Positions 16,890 through 27,056 of a stretch of DNA of 64,000 nt are shown one piece after another. The notes under the pieces are model-generated. The model ran no database searches. It had not been told where the DNA came from and worked only from the letters and a program-made list of their open reading frames with translations. The position numbers and the translations under genes are program-made. Position 1 is the first letter of the stretch. The number at the start of each line of letters is the position of its first letter. Source of the DNA: an uncultured Pedobacter sp. (lineage in GTDB: Bacteria > Bacteroidota > Bacteroidia > Sphingobacteriales > Sphingobacteriaceae); contig NZ_CAMLIG010000003.1 of the NCBI RefSeq assembly GCF_946480185.1, positions 1 through 64,000 on the forward strand, given 5' to 3'.

Positions 16890-18224
16890 TTATTTAGCTC
16901 TCCATTCTAACACCGAAGCTCTTTGTCCGGTTAATTCTTTTGTGGTTTCGCCATCTCCTTGTTCTACATTTTCAACAAATAGGTTTAATATTTTTCGTTC
17001 TTTCCATAATTCCGTGTCGTAGGTTGGTTCCCATAAGCCCACCGAAGTTGTAGTCAAATTCTTAAATTTCCATTTCCTCTTATAAATGTCCTTACTTATG
17101 GCAACACTTACTTTATTACCTCGTTCTTCGTCTCTAAAAAAAACATAACCTTCCTTTTTATGCTTTTTCTCGGTTACAATTAACAAAGGTCTTGATATTG
17201 GGATTCTTTTTGTACCGACCCCAGACAGACTAAAAGGTGCCTTTCTGATAGAAACTTGTTGCGTTTCCCAAATATTATTTTTTTTATATATCAATCTGTA
17301 CTGTGGGATACTATCTCCTTTTGACTTCCAATAACTTACAATATAAGGGTTGTTATCTCTATCAACCGCCATCGACGTAGAATTTATTAATTCTGATTTT
17401 TGCGGAATTTTTAGCGCATACTCTGCAGTAGCTGCTGTAATTGGTAAATCATATGTTTGCCCAGTGCTCTTTTTCCAGGTAATACCGCCATCAGAGGATT
17501 TTGCATAACATATATCATGATTTGTTGCCACATTACCAGTCTCTCGCCAGACCCAAGAAATTTGGATTATACCTGCGTTATCAATTACCATTTGCCAGTA
17601 TGGACTGCGTTTACCCTCTCCATTTATCCAACCGTCCTGAATTGTTGTCCATTTTTTTGTTTTTATATCGTAACTATCTAGCATTAAACTACCATTTCCA
17701 GAACCACCGTCTCTATATAAAAACAGTATATTTCCATTTGCTAAGCGATAAAATTCGGGATAAGTTACCCGTTCTTCCTTGAGCCCAGTCATGCTTATTC
17801 TCGGTGTCAACGCTAAAGATCCTGGGTTTGTACTTTTACAATAATTGAGTTTTCCTCCGTGAAGGCCCCATGATATATGCAGAAATCCATCACCATCCAC
17901 CATAATACTGATTGACTTATGCGCATCTGTAGCATCGCCTTGGTAAGGAGTAACCTTTAACTCCCAATTTTTAGCATAAATATTTCTTTTACCTAATACG
18001 ACGTTTTGAGATTCATCGTAATAAGCAATATACTGCGTGTCCTTATAAGTAACTAAAGAATTTCTTCTGAAAATGACGGTATTAACCGAATTTTTTGCCC
18101 AAGCCTCGCCGGCGGGGATAATCTTAGCGCCATTGTTCCCTTTTAACTGAGCCTGTACGCTTATAGCATTAACCAATAGTAACGCAGTAACATAAAATAA
18201 CCTCTTTTTGATATTGGAATTCAT
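16890..18224 (-). CDS. BNR-type beta-propeller protein (PL24/PL25/PL42/GH145-like superfamily)
   Basis: A 444-aa exported protein (signal peptide 1-25) with repeated blade motifs such as 'DAHKSISIMVDGDGFLHISW', 'RVTYPEFYRLANGNILFLYR' and 'RSPYWQMVIDNAGIIQISWV'. This is the BNR_4-type seven-bladed propeller of ulvan lyases (PL24/PL25), rhamnose-glucuronate lyases (PL42) and GH145 rhamnosidases. All of these act at rhamnose-glucuronic acid linkages. It lies between a GH-A enzyme and a GH78 rhamnosidase, close to a GH88 enzyme that would consume a lyase product. I cannot distinguish lyase from hydrolase without alignment of the active-site His/Tyr residues. No sorting domain is seen, so it is probably periplasmic. 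Confidence 0.75.
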   Translation of the reverse strand: MNSNIKKRLFYVTALLLVNAISVQAQLKGNNGAKIIPAGEAWAKNSVNTVIFRRNSLVTYKDTQYIAYYDESQNVVLGKRNIYAKNWELKVTPYQGDATDAHKSISIMVDGDGFLHISWGLHGGKLNYCKSTNPGSLALTPRISMTGLKEERVTYPEFYRLANGNILFLYRDGGSGNGSLMLDSYDIKTKKWTTIQDGWINGEGKRSPYWQMVIDNAGIIQISWVWRETGNVATNHDICYAKSSDGGITWKKSTGQTYDLPITAATAEYALKIPQKSELINSTSMAVDRDNNPYIVSYWKSKGDSIPQYRLIYKKNNIWETQQVSIRKAPFSLSGVGTKRIPISRPLLIVTEKKHKKEGYVFFRDEERGNKVSVAISKDIYKRKWKFKNLTTTSVGLWEPTYDTELWKERKILNLFVENVEQGDGETTKELTGQRASVLEWRAK

Positions 18225-18344
18225 CTTAAATGATTTGGGATTTAGTTGATGACTAAAACATTAAATAACTTCATTTATCCTATTTTCTTCTAATAGATCT
18301 TTAGACCAATCCCGTTTATTTTTCGTAGATCGGGTTTTGACATA

Positions 18345-21300
18345 TCAATTTTTATAAACTTCAAATTCAGATATCATCGTAGCCTCTGAAGCCTCTGAAA
18401 TATACAAACGACACATTGTAGTTTTAATAGGCTTAAATACATGTATTTTATGCTGACCACATGTTGCACCACTTACTATATCTATCCATTTAGCACCATC
18501 CCAATATTGTACTTTATATTTTGTAATATGATTGCCTATTTCATTTATAACTACTTTGTTGAAAGTTTGAGGCTTCATCCACTCCAGTTTTAACCATTGA
18601 TTATTCGGACTGTTGGCTACCCACTTTGTTTCAATATCACCATCATTGGCTCTAAATGCTTCCTGAACCGGATTTTGAGCCTCTCTTACAAGCATGGATG
18701 ATGCCGTTGCTCTAGCTATTCGGGCTATATTGGTTCCTTTGTATAACGGCTTTGAAAAATCGGTTTTTGGGAGTTGTTCGGACGCGAAATCATAGAATCC
18801 AGATTCTACCTGAAAAACAATATATTGTCCTACTGCGTCACTTTTTTCAATTCCTAAGTATTTCACTCCTTCAGCATTGGATGCTAGTACAGCCCCCTCT
18901 TTTACCGCTTCGGCACTTAAGGCAGGGATATATACTTTAGCTGTTGTATTTACAGGAATTTCGATATGGAATTTTGCTAAATTACCTGACTTCGACCAGT
19001 TGTTAACTATTTTCCCGTATAGTGATTTATAAGTGGTATTCGCATAAATTAAATTGCCAACAACCGCTGGCTTTATAAGGAAATTTTGCATTCCGTAATT
19101 GTTATTATCAACTCGTATTCCTCCAAAACCATTAATAAAATATCCACCAATGCCTGTATAGCAAGTATGAATTCTGCTTAGCCCTAAGCTCGACCATAAT
19201 TCGGGCCAGGTTGTTTCACCCTTTTCTAAAAAATAGCTATAACTCGGATGTCCCGTACTTGTAAGCAACTTGTAAATAAGATCCATACGCTCTCCATACT
19301 CGATAAAATAGCGGGCATAAAGTCCCTGACCAGAGCTTCCCACATCATAAAAAGGAAAGCCATATAGCATCTTATCTACCAAATTGTTATATACTTTTTC
19401 CTGTTCAGATTTTGGAGTTACACCAGATATTAACGCAAAAGCCTGATCTACTTGAAGACCTTTCAAATAATTTCCTGAAACAGGATCATAAGTGTCATTA
19501 TGCGTGGCCTTTCTCTGAACTTTCAATCTATCGGCATATTTATTCGCATCTTCTTTTTTACCTAGTTCGATTGCTATTTTTTCAGCAATATCCAACATAT
19601 ACGCATAAAGGCAATTGTTAAAATGATTGGCATCAGGGGCATTACAACTAGAAAAATCATTCCCATGCGGTGTTGCCCAGTCTCCAAGACCAGGAAACTC
19701 ATACTTACCTGCCTTACCAATAATTAAGGAGCCACCTGTGGCATAGTTGGAATGTTGGAAAATCCAGTTCATCCATTTTTCCATAGCTGGATAGTTATCG
19801 GATAGTACTTTTTTATCTCCAAACCACCGATAAGTTTCCCATACAGTAAGCGGGTTATTAGCCTGCCACATCAGGAAAGGACGATCTTCCTCATTTATTA
19901 CAGCTCGGTTTCTACCATCGTCAAATTGGGCATCATGCATATATTGTAGGTACTGATCCATGTAAGCACCGCTTTCAAAATTAGGAAAGGCATCCCCATA
20001 CATTGCCGCAACCGTGACTTCTCCCCAACCTCTTCGTTCGCGGTGAGGGCAATCCACTAATATACCATCAAGTGTATTGGCTATATAGGTTTTTAGGTCA
20101 GTTTGGTAAATTTTATTAAGTAAATCATCTGAACATTCAAACTGACTAATACGTTTTCGATTGCAGGTGACGACATATCCATTAATGTCAGCTAAATTGG
20201 GCTCATAATTTAACCCTCTAACAGTAAACCAACGACCTCCTGCAATATTAAAGCGATTTGTAAATGTACCTTTACCGCTCTTATCGAAAACATATTTACT
20301 TCGCTGGCTTTTATTACATGCTACATCTTTTATATCACTGATTTCAATGGTAACTGTATCCCCAACAGTACCATGTCTAAGTTTAATTTCAAAAAAGCCA
20401 GAATAGTTGGTTCCCATATCAACCACAAATGCACCGTCCTTATTCTTTGAAATAGATACTGGAGTAAGTTTTTGATATTTCACTTGTGGTTCCACCATCT
20501 GAGCACTCAAATTATTGGGAGTTTTACCTTTATAAACAACAGCATTATCCCATGAACTATCATTATAAGTGGCTTTATTCCAATCTATAATTTGTCTGCG
20601 AGCATCAATCAGCTCGCCACCAAAATCTTGGATGTCCCATTTCCCAATGTATTCACTATTACTTTTCTTGCATTTCCAAGTTTTATCGGTAAACAGCATG
20701 AGGGTTTTACCTTTAGTTTTAATTTGTGCCTGAGCTTTAAATATAAATGGACGGTTGTTATTCTCGCGGACACGCGTCCAACGTGTCCAACCAGCAGCAT
20801 GCCAAATTGCAATGACATTTTTGCCTTTTTTCAGCTTATTGGTTATATCATAAGTAAGGTATGGAATTCTTTTTTCCATATAGGATAAGACAGGGTTCAT
20901 CACATTATCCGTTACTTTTTCTCCATTAACATAAAGTTCGTGATAACCCATTGAGGCTACGTAAACCAAACCTGAAGTTGGTGTGTATTGAAGATCAAAT
21001 GTTTTTCTGTACCAATTATGGTCAGTTTTCAATTGATCTTTTTTATAAATCCATGAACCTTTCCAATCATTAGGGTTCAATAGCCCAATTGTAAAACTTG
21101 CGGCTCCACTCCATTCTGATGCTTTGTCTGATACGTCCCATACCCTCAACTTCCAAAAACATTTTTGACCTGACTTTAAATCGTTTGGTTTATATACGTT
21201 ATTTATCGATTGATTGGAAAGTAATTTACCTGAATCCCACAGGTCGCCCTTATTTTCATTTAATTCAGCTAAACTGCTCGCTACAAGAACTTGAAAAGCG

Positions 21301-21482
21301 GTCTGTTTTTGCCCACGAATTTTATTAGTATCTATGATTTCCCAGCTCAAACGTGGATGAACATTATAAATACCTAGAGGGTTAATACGATATTCACACC
21401 TCAGGTTAACAGGTGCTATTGCACTGGCATTGCTAATACATGCAAAAAAAAACATCATTATCACTATACATCTCAAGATCAT
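18345..21482 (-). CDS. GH78 alpha-L-rhamnosidase with C-terminal F5/8 (discoidin-like) domain
   Basis: A 1045-aa exported enzyme. It has a signal peptide (1-22), an Ig-like domain (APVNLRCEYRINPLGI, then HPRLSWEI), a Bac_rhamnosid_N beta-sandwich (about 155-330), an (alpha/alpha)6 barrel and a C-terminal beta domain. A roughly 130-residue F5/8 type C carbohydrate-binding-like module closes the protein ('NDGDIETKWVANSPNNQWLK', then 'EFEVYKN'). The catalytic region DCPHRERRGWGEV is the Bacteroidetes GH78 variant of the DCPxRxERxGW motif. The enzyme should release terminal alpha-L-rhamnose. It is transcribed divergently from the GH88 gene across a 735-bp promoter region with two cargo motifs. 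The extra module suggests binding to insoluble or large substrate. Confidence 0.9.
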   Translation of the reverse strand: MILRCIVIMMFFFACISNASAIAPVNLRCEYRINPLGIYNVHPRLSWEIIDTNKIRGQKQTAFQVLVASSLAELNENKGDLWDSGKLLSNQSINNVYKPNDLKSGQKCFWKLRVWDVSDKASEWSGAASFTIGLLNPNDWKGSWIYKKDQLKTDHNWYRKTFDLQYTPTSGLVYVASMGYHELYVNGEKVTDNVMNPVLSYMEKRIPYLTYDITNKLKKGKNVIAIWHAAGWTRWTRVRENNNRPFIFKAQAQIKTKGKTLMLFTDKTWKCKKSNSEYIGKWDIQDFGGELIDARRQIIDWNKATYNDSSWDNAVVYKGKTPNNLSAQMVEPQVKYQKLTPVSISKNKDGAFVVDMGTNYSGFFEIKLRHGTVGDTVTIEISDIKDVACNKSQRSKYVFDKSGKGTFTNRFNIAGGRWFTVRGLNYEPNLADINGYVVTCNRKRISQFECSDDLLNKIYQTDLKTYIANTLDGILVDCPHRERRGWGEVTVAAMYGDAFPNFESGAYMDQYLQYMHDAQFDDGRNRAVINEEDRPFLMWQANNPLTVWETYRWFGDKKVLSDNYPAMEKWMNWIFQHSNYATGGSLIIGKAGKYEFPGLGDWATPHGNDFSSCNAPDANHFNNCLYAYMLDIAEKIAIELGKKEDANKYADRLKVQRKATHNDTYDPVSGNYLKGLQVDQAFALISGVTPKSEQEKVYNNLVDKMLYGFPFYDVGSSGQGLYARYFIEYGERMDLIYKLLTSTGHPSYSYFLEKGETTWPELWSSLGLSRIHTCYTGIGGYFINGFGGIRVDNNNYGMQNFLIKPAVVGNLIYANTTYKSLYGKIVNNWSKSGNLAKFHIEIPVNTTAKVYIPALSAEAVKEGAVLASNAEGVKYLGIEKSDAVGQYIVFQVESGFYDFASEQLPKTDFSKPLYKGTNIARIARATASSMLVREAQNPVQEAFRANDGDIETKWVANSPNNQWLKLEWMKPQTFNKVVINEIGNHITKYKVQYWDGAKWIDIVSGATCGQHKIHVFKPIKTTMCRLYISEASEATMISEFEVYKN

Positions 21483-21753
21483 AGTATTGTTTGTTTAAAC
21501 ACTTTTCATAAATAAATAATTTACAGATTATATACAGACTTATGAATGGCAAACTGTTTCCTTATCTCCAAATACCATCTAGCATCTAGTATTGTGACCA
21601 AGACTTCACTTGCTTGACTAACTTTAAAATGAGGGAGCTTGAACATTTGAAATGTTGCTCTTCATTTTATTAAGCTTTTTAAATGCAATTTTAGGCTCGG
21701 TTTGTAAAACTATCTTTAAAATCTAAAATGAAAAATGGATGATTTAATATTTA

Positions 21754-21765
21754 GAATGTCCATTT
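21754..21765. promoter_or_regulatory. Recurring cargo motif GAATG-TC-CATTT
   Basis: It matches the AAATG-NN-CATTT dyad at 11 of its defined positions less one. It is followed by TGAT, like the site at 41133. It lies 272 bases upstream of the GH78 gene. Confidence 0.4.
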
Positions 21766-21829
21766 TGATAATTAGTTAGTTAAAACCTTTAGGATCAAAT
21801 TCATGCTATAACATTATTATAAATATTTA

Positions 21830-21841
21830 GAATGGACAATG
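21830..21841. promoter_or_regulatory. Recurring cargo motif GAATG-GA-CAATG
   Basis: This second copy in the divergent region is preceded by TTTA, as the first copy is by TTA. With the site at 21754 it makes an opposed pair 76 bases apart, around AATGTCC and AATGGAC. Confidence 0.35.
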
Positions 21842-22019
21842 ATTTAAGTAGAAAGTAATTTTAAAACATTGCTGTCAAGTTTTTGAATGTACGGTATTCT
21901 TTCCTCATCCGGGCATCCACCAAATTTCATCTACAAGTGTAAACTAACTTACTTTATACTGTTCGTTTCTGCCTTAATAAAAAATCAAAAACAAATACAT
22001 AAGTATCAAATCCTACAAT

Positions 22020-22047
22020 TTTGCAACTATCGAATTAAATAATTTTG
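22020..22047 (+). promoter_or_regulatory. Promoter candidate for the GH88 gene
   Basis: TAATTTTG at 22040-22047 fits the -7 consensus TAnnTTTG exactly, with TTTG at 22020-22023 as a -33 box. The 16-base spacing is slightly short. The transcript would start about 165 bases before the GH88 start codon. Confidence 0.5.
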
Positions 22048-22217
22048 GTAAAACCAATTATTTAATTTTAATTATAAGTAAAGAAAACTGTTTAAATAGC
22101 TAGAAATAGGTACAAATCAAATAATTTCCTTGTGAGTTTTAAGCCACTTGTTCAAATAAAAAAGCTCAACTTCAAAAATAAAATAGGCATTTTCAAAAAA
22201 CGTCAAACAATAAAATC

Positions 22218-23411
22218 ATGAATAAATATATCAAAAAACCAATTATTCTTCTAATATTTTGCGCTAGTGTGTTTTCTTGCAAGGCTCAAAACATTAATTA
22301 TAAAAGAATAATAAAACATGCTGAAAATCAAACAGATATTATGATTAAAGAAATTAGCGAAATCAGAAAAGCGGGAAAGTCTAATCTTGTATCGCCACGC
22401 ACTCTGCAAAATAATGAGGTGAAACTGGTTTCTTCCGAAGATTGGACCAGTGGCTTTTTCCCGGGCTCACTTTGGTATCTGTACGATTTGACCGGAGAAG
22501 ATAAATGGAAAACCCAAGCAGAAAAATTTACAAATTTTATAGAAAAAGAAAAGTTAAACGGCTCCAATCATGACATTGGGTTTAAAGTCTATTGCAGTTT
22601 TGGAAATGGTTACAGAGCAACTCAAAATGAAACTTACAAAAGCATTATCATACAGGCGGCTAAGACATTAATGACGCGTTTCAATCCAAAAACCGGCGTA
22701 ATTCGTTCATGGGACCATCATCAGGATAAATGGAAAAATCCAGTCATTATTGACAATATGATAAATTTAGAATTGCTATTTGAAGCCACTAAAATAACTG
22801 GAGATTCATCTTTCTACAGAGCAGCGGTAAGCCATGCTAATAATACCATGAAAAACCATTTTAGACCCGATTATAGTAGTTACCATGTTGTAGATTATGC
22901 CCCAGAAACCGGTGCTGTTTTGAAGAAAAACACTCACCAAGGATATAGTGATGGATCTGCCTGGGCTAGAGGACAAGCTTGGGCTTTATATGGTTTTACA
23001 ATGTGCTATCGATTCACAAAAAACCCGCTATATCTAAAACAGGCAGAAAACGTAGCGAAATTTATTCTCACTCATCCAAATATGCCAAAAGATTTAATTC
23101 CTTTTTGGGATTTCAACGCACCAAATATTCCAAACGAACCACGCGATGCCTCGGCTGCATCCGTTATCGCTTCTGGTCTGTTAGAACTGAGCCAATATAG
23201 TAACAACAAACAAAACTATCTATCTAAAGCAAAACAAATTCTCTATAATTTAAGTAAAAAATATACTACTAAAAAGGGAGAGGCAAAAGGATTCATTTTA
23301 TTACATAGTACAGGTTCTAAACCTTCTAACAGTGAAGTTGATGTACCTTTATCTTATGCAGATTATTACTATTTGGAAGCATTGTTCCGTTTAAAATCAT
23401 TTAATCTTTAA
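22218..23411 (+). CDS. GH88 unsaturated glucuronyl hydrolase, lipoprotein
   Basis: A 397-aa (alpha/alpha)6-barrel enzyme with a lipoprotein signal (Cys21 in SVFSC). GH88 enzymes remove the 4,5-unsaturated uronic acid left at the non-reducing end by polysaccharide lyases, using two aspartates. Both are visible: D119 in NHDIGF and D179 in IIDNMINLELL. 'GYSDGSAWARGQAWALYGF' and 'PRDASAASVIASGLLELS' are standard family segments. Its presence implies that a lyase acts upstream. The BNR propellers and the beta-helix protein are the candidates. It is the only enzyme gene of the cargo, apart from rhaM, transcribed rightward. Confidence 0.92.
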   Translation: MNKYIKKPIILLIFCASVFSCKAQNINYKRIIKHAENQTDIMIKEISEIRKAGKSNLVSPRTLQNNEVKLVSSEDWTSGFFPGSLWYLYDLTGEDKWKTQAEKFTNFIEKEKLNGSNHDIGFKVYCSFGNGYRATQNETYKSIIIQAAKTLMTRFNPKTGVIRSWDHHQDKWKNPVIIDNMINLELLFEATKITGDSSFYRAAVSHANNTMKNHFRPDYSSYHVVDYAPETGAVLKKNTHQGYSDGSAWARGQAWALYGFTMCYRFTKNPLYLKQAENVAKFILTHPNMPKDLIPFWDFNAPNIPNEPRDASAASVIASGLLELSQYSNNKQNYLSKAKQILYNLSKKYTTKKGEAKGFILLHSTGSKPSNSEVDVPLSYADYYYLEALFRLKSFNL

Positions 23412-23767
23412 TTACCCATTTATTGACATAACATGTTGTTGTGTTTTCAATTAATAAACTTGTATTTAAAAAATAGAAATCAAAAAATACGTCATAACAT
23501 TTTCAATCCTCTCAAATAAAAAATCGATAAAAACGGCAACTTGTTTATAGCATAAAGCTATTAAAGTAGCTAATGCTAAAAGCCGATAAAGTTGTAGATA
23601 CCTTACTCCAAACAACCAACTTAAATTGTTGGATAGGAAGAAAAAGTTGGGTATGGTTAATAGCCAAGCACAAACGCCAGACTATAACCTCATTTTACAT
23701 ATTGTTTTATTTTTCAGCTTAAAGAGAAAAGAGAGCCCAAACTGGGCTCTTATTAGTAAGCACCAAT
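23412..23767. other. 356-bp intergenic region with several inverted repeats
   Basis: It lies between the convergent GH88 and DUF4861 genes. Besides the terminator at 23732, it contains an imperfect 12-bp inverted repeat (23548-23560 with 23567-23578), flanking complementary CGGC/GCCG and CAACTT/AAGTTG pairs, and a CCAAC/GTTGG hairpin near 23616-23632. No ORF is seen. It may form the structured 3' end of the GH88 transcript. Confidence 0.45.
23732..23750 (-). terminator. Rho-independent terminator of the DUF4861 gene
   Basis: An 8-bp perfect stem (AGAGCCCA / TGGGCTCT) with an AAC loop, followed on the minus strand by the T-rich stretch CTTTTCTCTTT. It lies 18 bases after the DUF4861 stop. Confidence 0.75.
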
Positions 23768-25150
23768 CTATTTATTTTTAGATTCTTTTTTTGTATAAGT
23801 ACACTTTACAGGATTATTGTATTCTATAGCCGTTTGCTCAACGTAATTTTTAAATTGTTCCTTGGTGTTTAAAACAGCTCCTTCACTCCATGCCGCAAGC
23901 AGCATGTATTCATAAGAATGATCCTTATCTGCTGTTAATTTGAAAGTATGATTTCCCGCAGCAGCTTTAACAAATTGATATTGTGGCTTATATTTATCTT
24001 TTACAACGAGTGCTTTACCAATAAAATCTACAATAACACTCATTCTGTCATCAATTTTTTCAGGATCCTTTATTCCTTCAGGACCTGATGATATGATGAT
24101 TCCGTCATGAACAAAAAGATCTTCCTCACCCGGTTTTTTTCGGATACCACAACCCATAAGAACACCCGATTTTAAAGGTAAAAATGTGGTATATTTTACC
24201 TTGCAAGTGGTATAGCTCTGATGTGCATAAGACGTGTAGAGTTGCTCTAGTTCATACGAGCCGTTCCCGGAGTTCCAGTTCATGGTTTTAATTTTAATCA
24301 TGGATCTTAATGGACCATTTACAACAACTTCGTAAGCGTAGCGGGTATCGCTTATCTGTCCGGCGTTCCACAAACTTTTCGGTATAATAGCGTCATGCCG
24401 AGGAGTAAATCTTGGTCGTGATACAGAATCCGGAAATTTCGGTGCCTCAAAGAGACAGATAGAACCACCACCAAAGGAACTAGCGACAGACTGTATATCA
24501 GAGCCGTAATCTTTATTGATCTGGCTCACGGCATATCCGTCCAGATTATCCATATAAAGACGGTCGGCCATCAACACAGGTTTTCTTTTAGCATATACAT
24601 CAACTGCGTTGGCAAACCATATTTTCCATCCAACATTTTCTGACTCCCAAAAGGGCATCAGATGCCTGGCATAGCTCCCAATATTGGCATGAGTATAATG
24701 TTTGTTCCAGCCTCTAATATTTTCGCCCATATAGATATATATGGTTTTCTTTTCTTTGGGCTTTAAATCCGTCATAAAAAATAGCTCATCCCAAATTCCA
24801 TCCTTGTCCAGATCATCCAATTGATGAAATATGGCATGCCCGTTTGCTTCTTTTCTGATCTGATGCCCCCCTTGAAGCTTCAATAATTCGGGGCTTGGGT
24901 CTCCTGACGGTGGAAGTGAAGGATCTACTATTGTTACCCACATTTCAGCAATATCTGGTATAGGAAAATCCGCTCTTGAAATAATTACGGGGCAATTGCT
25001 TCTAGCCTGATCCAAGTCATTAACAACAGTATATTCTATTCTTTGTTCAGGGAGAAAATTTCCTTGGGTATACCAGTTCTTGTCCTGTGCGTTAGCCGTA
25101 AAAAAAAATATACAAAGCGGAATTAATGGTACTTTAGTCTTTACTTTCAT
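23768..25150 (-). CDS. DUF4861 family exported protein
   Basis: A 460-aa protein with a signal peptide (1-21, ANAQ). The pattern 'YTVVNDLDQARSNCPVIISR', 'LDDLDKDGIWDELFFMTDLK' and 'GSYARHLMPFWESENVGWKI' identifies the DUF4861 family. These proteins recur in pectin and rhamnogalacturonan loci of Bacteroidetes beside GH88/GH105 enzymes. No reaction is assigned that I can state with confidence. The repeated aromatic and acidic strands suggest a beta-sandwich carbohydrate-active protein. It is followed by a strong terminator and preceded by one cargo motif at 25225, so it may be a single-gene transcript. Confidence 0.82.
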   Translation of the reverse strand: MKVKTKVPLIPLCIFFFTANAQDKNWYTQGNFLPEQRIEYTVVNDLDQARSNCPVIISRADFPIPDIAEMWVTIVDPSLPPSGDPSPELLKLQGGHQIRKEANGHAIFHQLDDLDKDGIWDELFFMTDLKPKEKKTIYIYMGENIRGWNKHYTHANIGSYARHLMPFWESENVGWKIWFANAVDVYAKRKPVLMADRLYMDNLDGYAVSQINKDYGSDIQSVASSFGGGSICLFEAPKFPDSVSRPRFTPRHDAIIPKSLWNAGQISDTRYAYEVVVNGPLRSMIKIKTMNWNSGNGSYELEQLYTSYAHQSYTTCKVKYTTFLPLKSGVLMGCGIRKKPGEEDLFVHDGIIISSGPEGIKDPEKIDDRMSVIVDFIGKALVVKDKYKPQYQFVKAAAGNHTFKLTADKDHSYEYMLLAAWSEGAVLNTKEQFKNYVEQTAIEYNNPVKCTYTKKESKNK

Positions 25151-25224
25151 ATCTTATTGTTGTTATTGAACTTAAATCAGTTCCGTAGACAAATTGGTTG
25201 TGAATTTTATAAACGAAACTTCTT

Positions 25225-25236
25225 AATTGTACATCA
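25225..25236. promoter_or_regulatory. Recurring cargo motif variant AATTG-TA-CATCA
   Basis: A weaker match to AAATG-NN-CAWWW, placed 75 bases upstream of the DUF4861 gene. Confidence 0.3.
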
Positions 25237-25278
25237 TAATGTTGGCTATTTTTATAAATATTTAATCCCATTAATGAA

Positions 25279-26904
25279 TTACCTTTTCTGATCTATACCG
25301 ACATTAATTGCTCCTAGTTTTATTAAGTTTCCATAATAATCCTTACCGGGAGCACCCTGAACTTTGATTCCCTTACCAATCACAGATGAACCGGACTTAA
25401 GCCTATAGCCTGAAGAACCACCGCCGGGATTAATCAACCGCGGATTACCAATTATCTTATTGGGGTCATTAGGCTCATTAGATGCAGGATTTCCGTAAAA
25501 AGCATTGGCTGAAAAAAAGTTATCAGTACTTTTAGCATAATCGTAAGAAGTACCTGTAGCCTGATTATAGAAAACATTATTATAAAAGAAAGTTTTGTCA
25601 GCGTATGTTCCACGCCATTCTTTATAATATATCATCTTTGTATCGGTCTGCTTCGGTCCCAGATAAAAAATATTGTTGTAGAAAATTGTATTCGTTGACG
25701 AACCTGCAAATCTGATCGCAAATTTCCCATGTCCTTTACGACCAATTAGTCCATCACGTTCAAAAATATTGTACCGTATAATTGTACTATCATTAAAGCT
25801 TCCCGGACCTCCGGTTACAAGCATTCCATAATCATTATCATGGCAATAGTTATATTGAATGATGGTATTTTTACTTTTATAATCACTGTCAATGCCTCCC
25901 GCGTCTTCATCACCCGGGTTTGCTTTTGTAAATCTGCATTCATTGTATTGCAGAATTGTTCCATCCGCGTTATATGGGTATAATGCATTTCCCGTTGTGC
26001 GGATACCACAATAATCAAACAAACAATGTTCTACAATAGCATCTTTAGAAACCCTTACAATCACTCCATTGCCCCCGGTTCGCCTGATGGTTGAATTTCT
26101 GATAATGAATTTTTTATTAGGAGTCCAGTCTATATTGCTGGTTAAAGTGCGATTGTCATAGTCAGACGCATTTGTAATTCCTATCCGGTCAACATCATGC
26201 ACATAACAACTATCTACCAAAAGGTCATTAAAATAAGTTGGAAGATCATTGCCGGTATTAAATACATGAAAATAAATTCCTCCGGTATGCCTTTGAGTGA
26301 TATCTCCGTTAACACCATGGACTTCAAGTTTAATCAGATGAATATTGTTCAATTCGCCTTTGTTATTGCCTTGAATTAAAATAGCAAATTTTCTGCTATT
26401 AGCGCCGGTATAGGGCGCAGGAGAAATCACATTCGCATATTTAGTTAAATTGTCTTTTTCCCATTGATCAAGCGTTTTACCACCTTCCTCTGTTGAGTCA
26501 AAATTGGTAACTTCTAAGTCTCGAATTGTCCAATATTGCTGGTTAAATAAAGAAATTGTAGAAAAAGCCAAAAAAGTCTTACACATTGCATCTTCTGTCT
26601 TTCCATCTCCATGCAAAGCTGGGTTTTTACCAGTTCCATATCTTCCAATTATAATCGGTTTGCCTGCTGATCCTGAACCCTGAGGTTTTATTGAACCTAT
26701 CCATGACTGACCTGCGTGAAACAAAATTCTATCACCAGGTTTAAAAATAGTTTTATTGATATTTGCCAAGGTCTTCCATGCCGTCGATTTAGATGTTCCG
26801 TTATTTAAGTCTTTTCCGGATATGGCATCAATATAATAATTGGTGGCAAATGTCTGCACAATCGTAAACAGACAAGGCAATATCAATAGCTTTTTTAAAA
26901 TCAT
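25279..26904 (-). CDS. Right-handed parallel beta-helix protein (pectate-lyase-like)
   Basis: A 541-aa exported protein (signal peptide 1-20) starting with the typical 'NYYIDAISGKDLNNGTSKST AW' motif of secreted beta-helix proteins. Repeated coils follow, such as 'IIRYNIFERDGLIGRKGHGK', 'TIIQYNYCHDNDYGMLVTGG' and 'NTIFYNNIFYLG'. Several polysaccharide lyase and GH28-type families share this fold. The conserved catalytic Lys/Arg set of PL6 or PL9 cannot be recognised by eye. In this locus it may supply the lyase activity that creates the GH88 substrate, or it may be a C5-epimerase-like or binding protein. It starts a segment downstream of the PhyH and TIM-barrel genes. Confidence 0.7.
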   Translation of the reverse strand: MILKKLLILPCLFTIVQTFATNYYIDAISGKDLNNGTSKSTAWKTLANINKTIFKPGDRILFHAGQSWIGSIKPQGSGSAGKPIIIGRYGTGKNPALHGDGKTEDAMCKTFLAFSTISLFNQQYWTIRDLEVTNFDSTEEGGKTLDQWEKDNLTKYANVISPAPYTGANSRKFAILIQGNNKGELNNIHLIKLEVHGVNGDITQRHTGGIYFHVFNTGNDLPTYFNDLLVDSCYVHDVDRIGITNASDYDNRTLTSNIDWTPNKKFIIRNSTIRRTGGNGVIVRVSKDAIVEHCLFDYCGIRTTGNALYPYNADGTILQYNECRFTKANPGDEDAGGIDSDYKSKNTIIQYNYCHDNDYGMLVTGGPGSFNDSTIIRYNIFERDGLIGRKGHGKFAIRFAGSSTNTIFYNNIFYLGPKQTDTKMIYYKEWRGTYADKTFFYNNVFYNQATGTSYDYAKSTDNFFSANAFYGNPASNEPNDPNKIIGNPRLINPGGGSSGYRLKSGSSVIGKGIKVQGAPGKDYYGNLIKLGAINVGIDQKR

Positions 26905-27056
26905 TTTAAACTTTAGGTTATTGGTTTATACTTATTATACAGACTCTTTAAAAGTCTGTTTGAAGTTTATTGATAGGCTTCACAAACCTTTTCTCTAGTA
27001 ACTGAATTTACCAGATCTCTTGTCCTTATATTTTAAAACATACATCTCAAAGTTTG

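Larger units (their letters stand above)
21483..22217. other. 735-bp divergent promoter region between GH78 and GH88 genes
   Basis: An AT-rich intergenic region without recognisable genes. It carries two opposed copies of the cargo motif (21754-21765 and 21830-21841) and a good TAATTTTG promoter box for the GH88 gene. The long spacing leaves room for separate regulation of the two directions. Confidence 0.55.
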
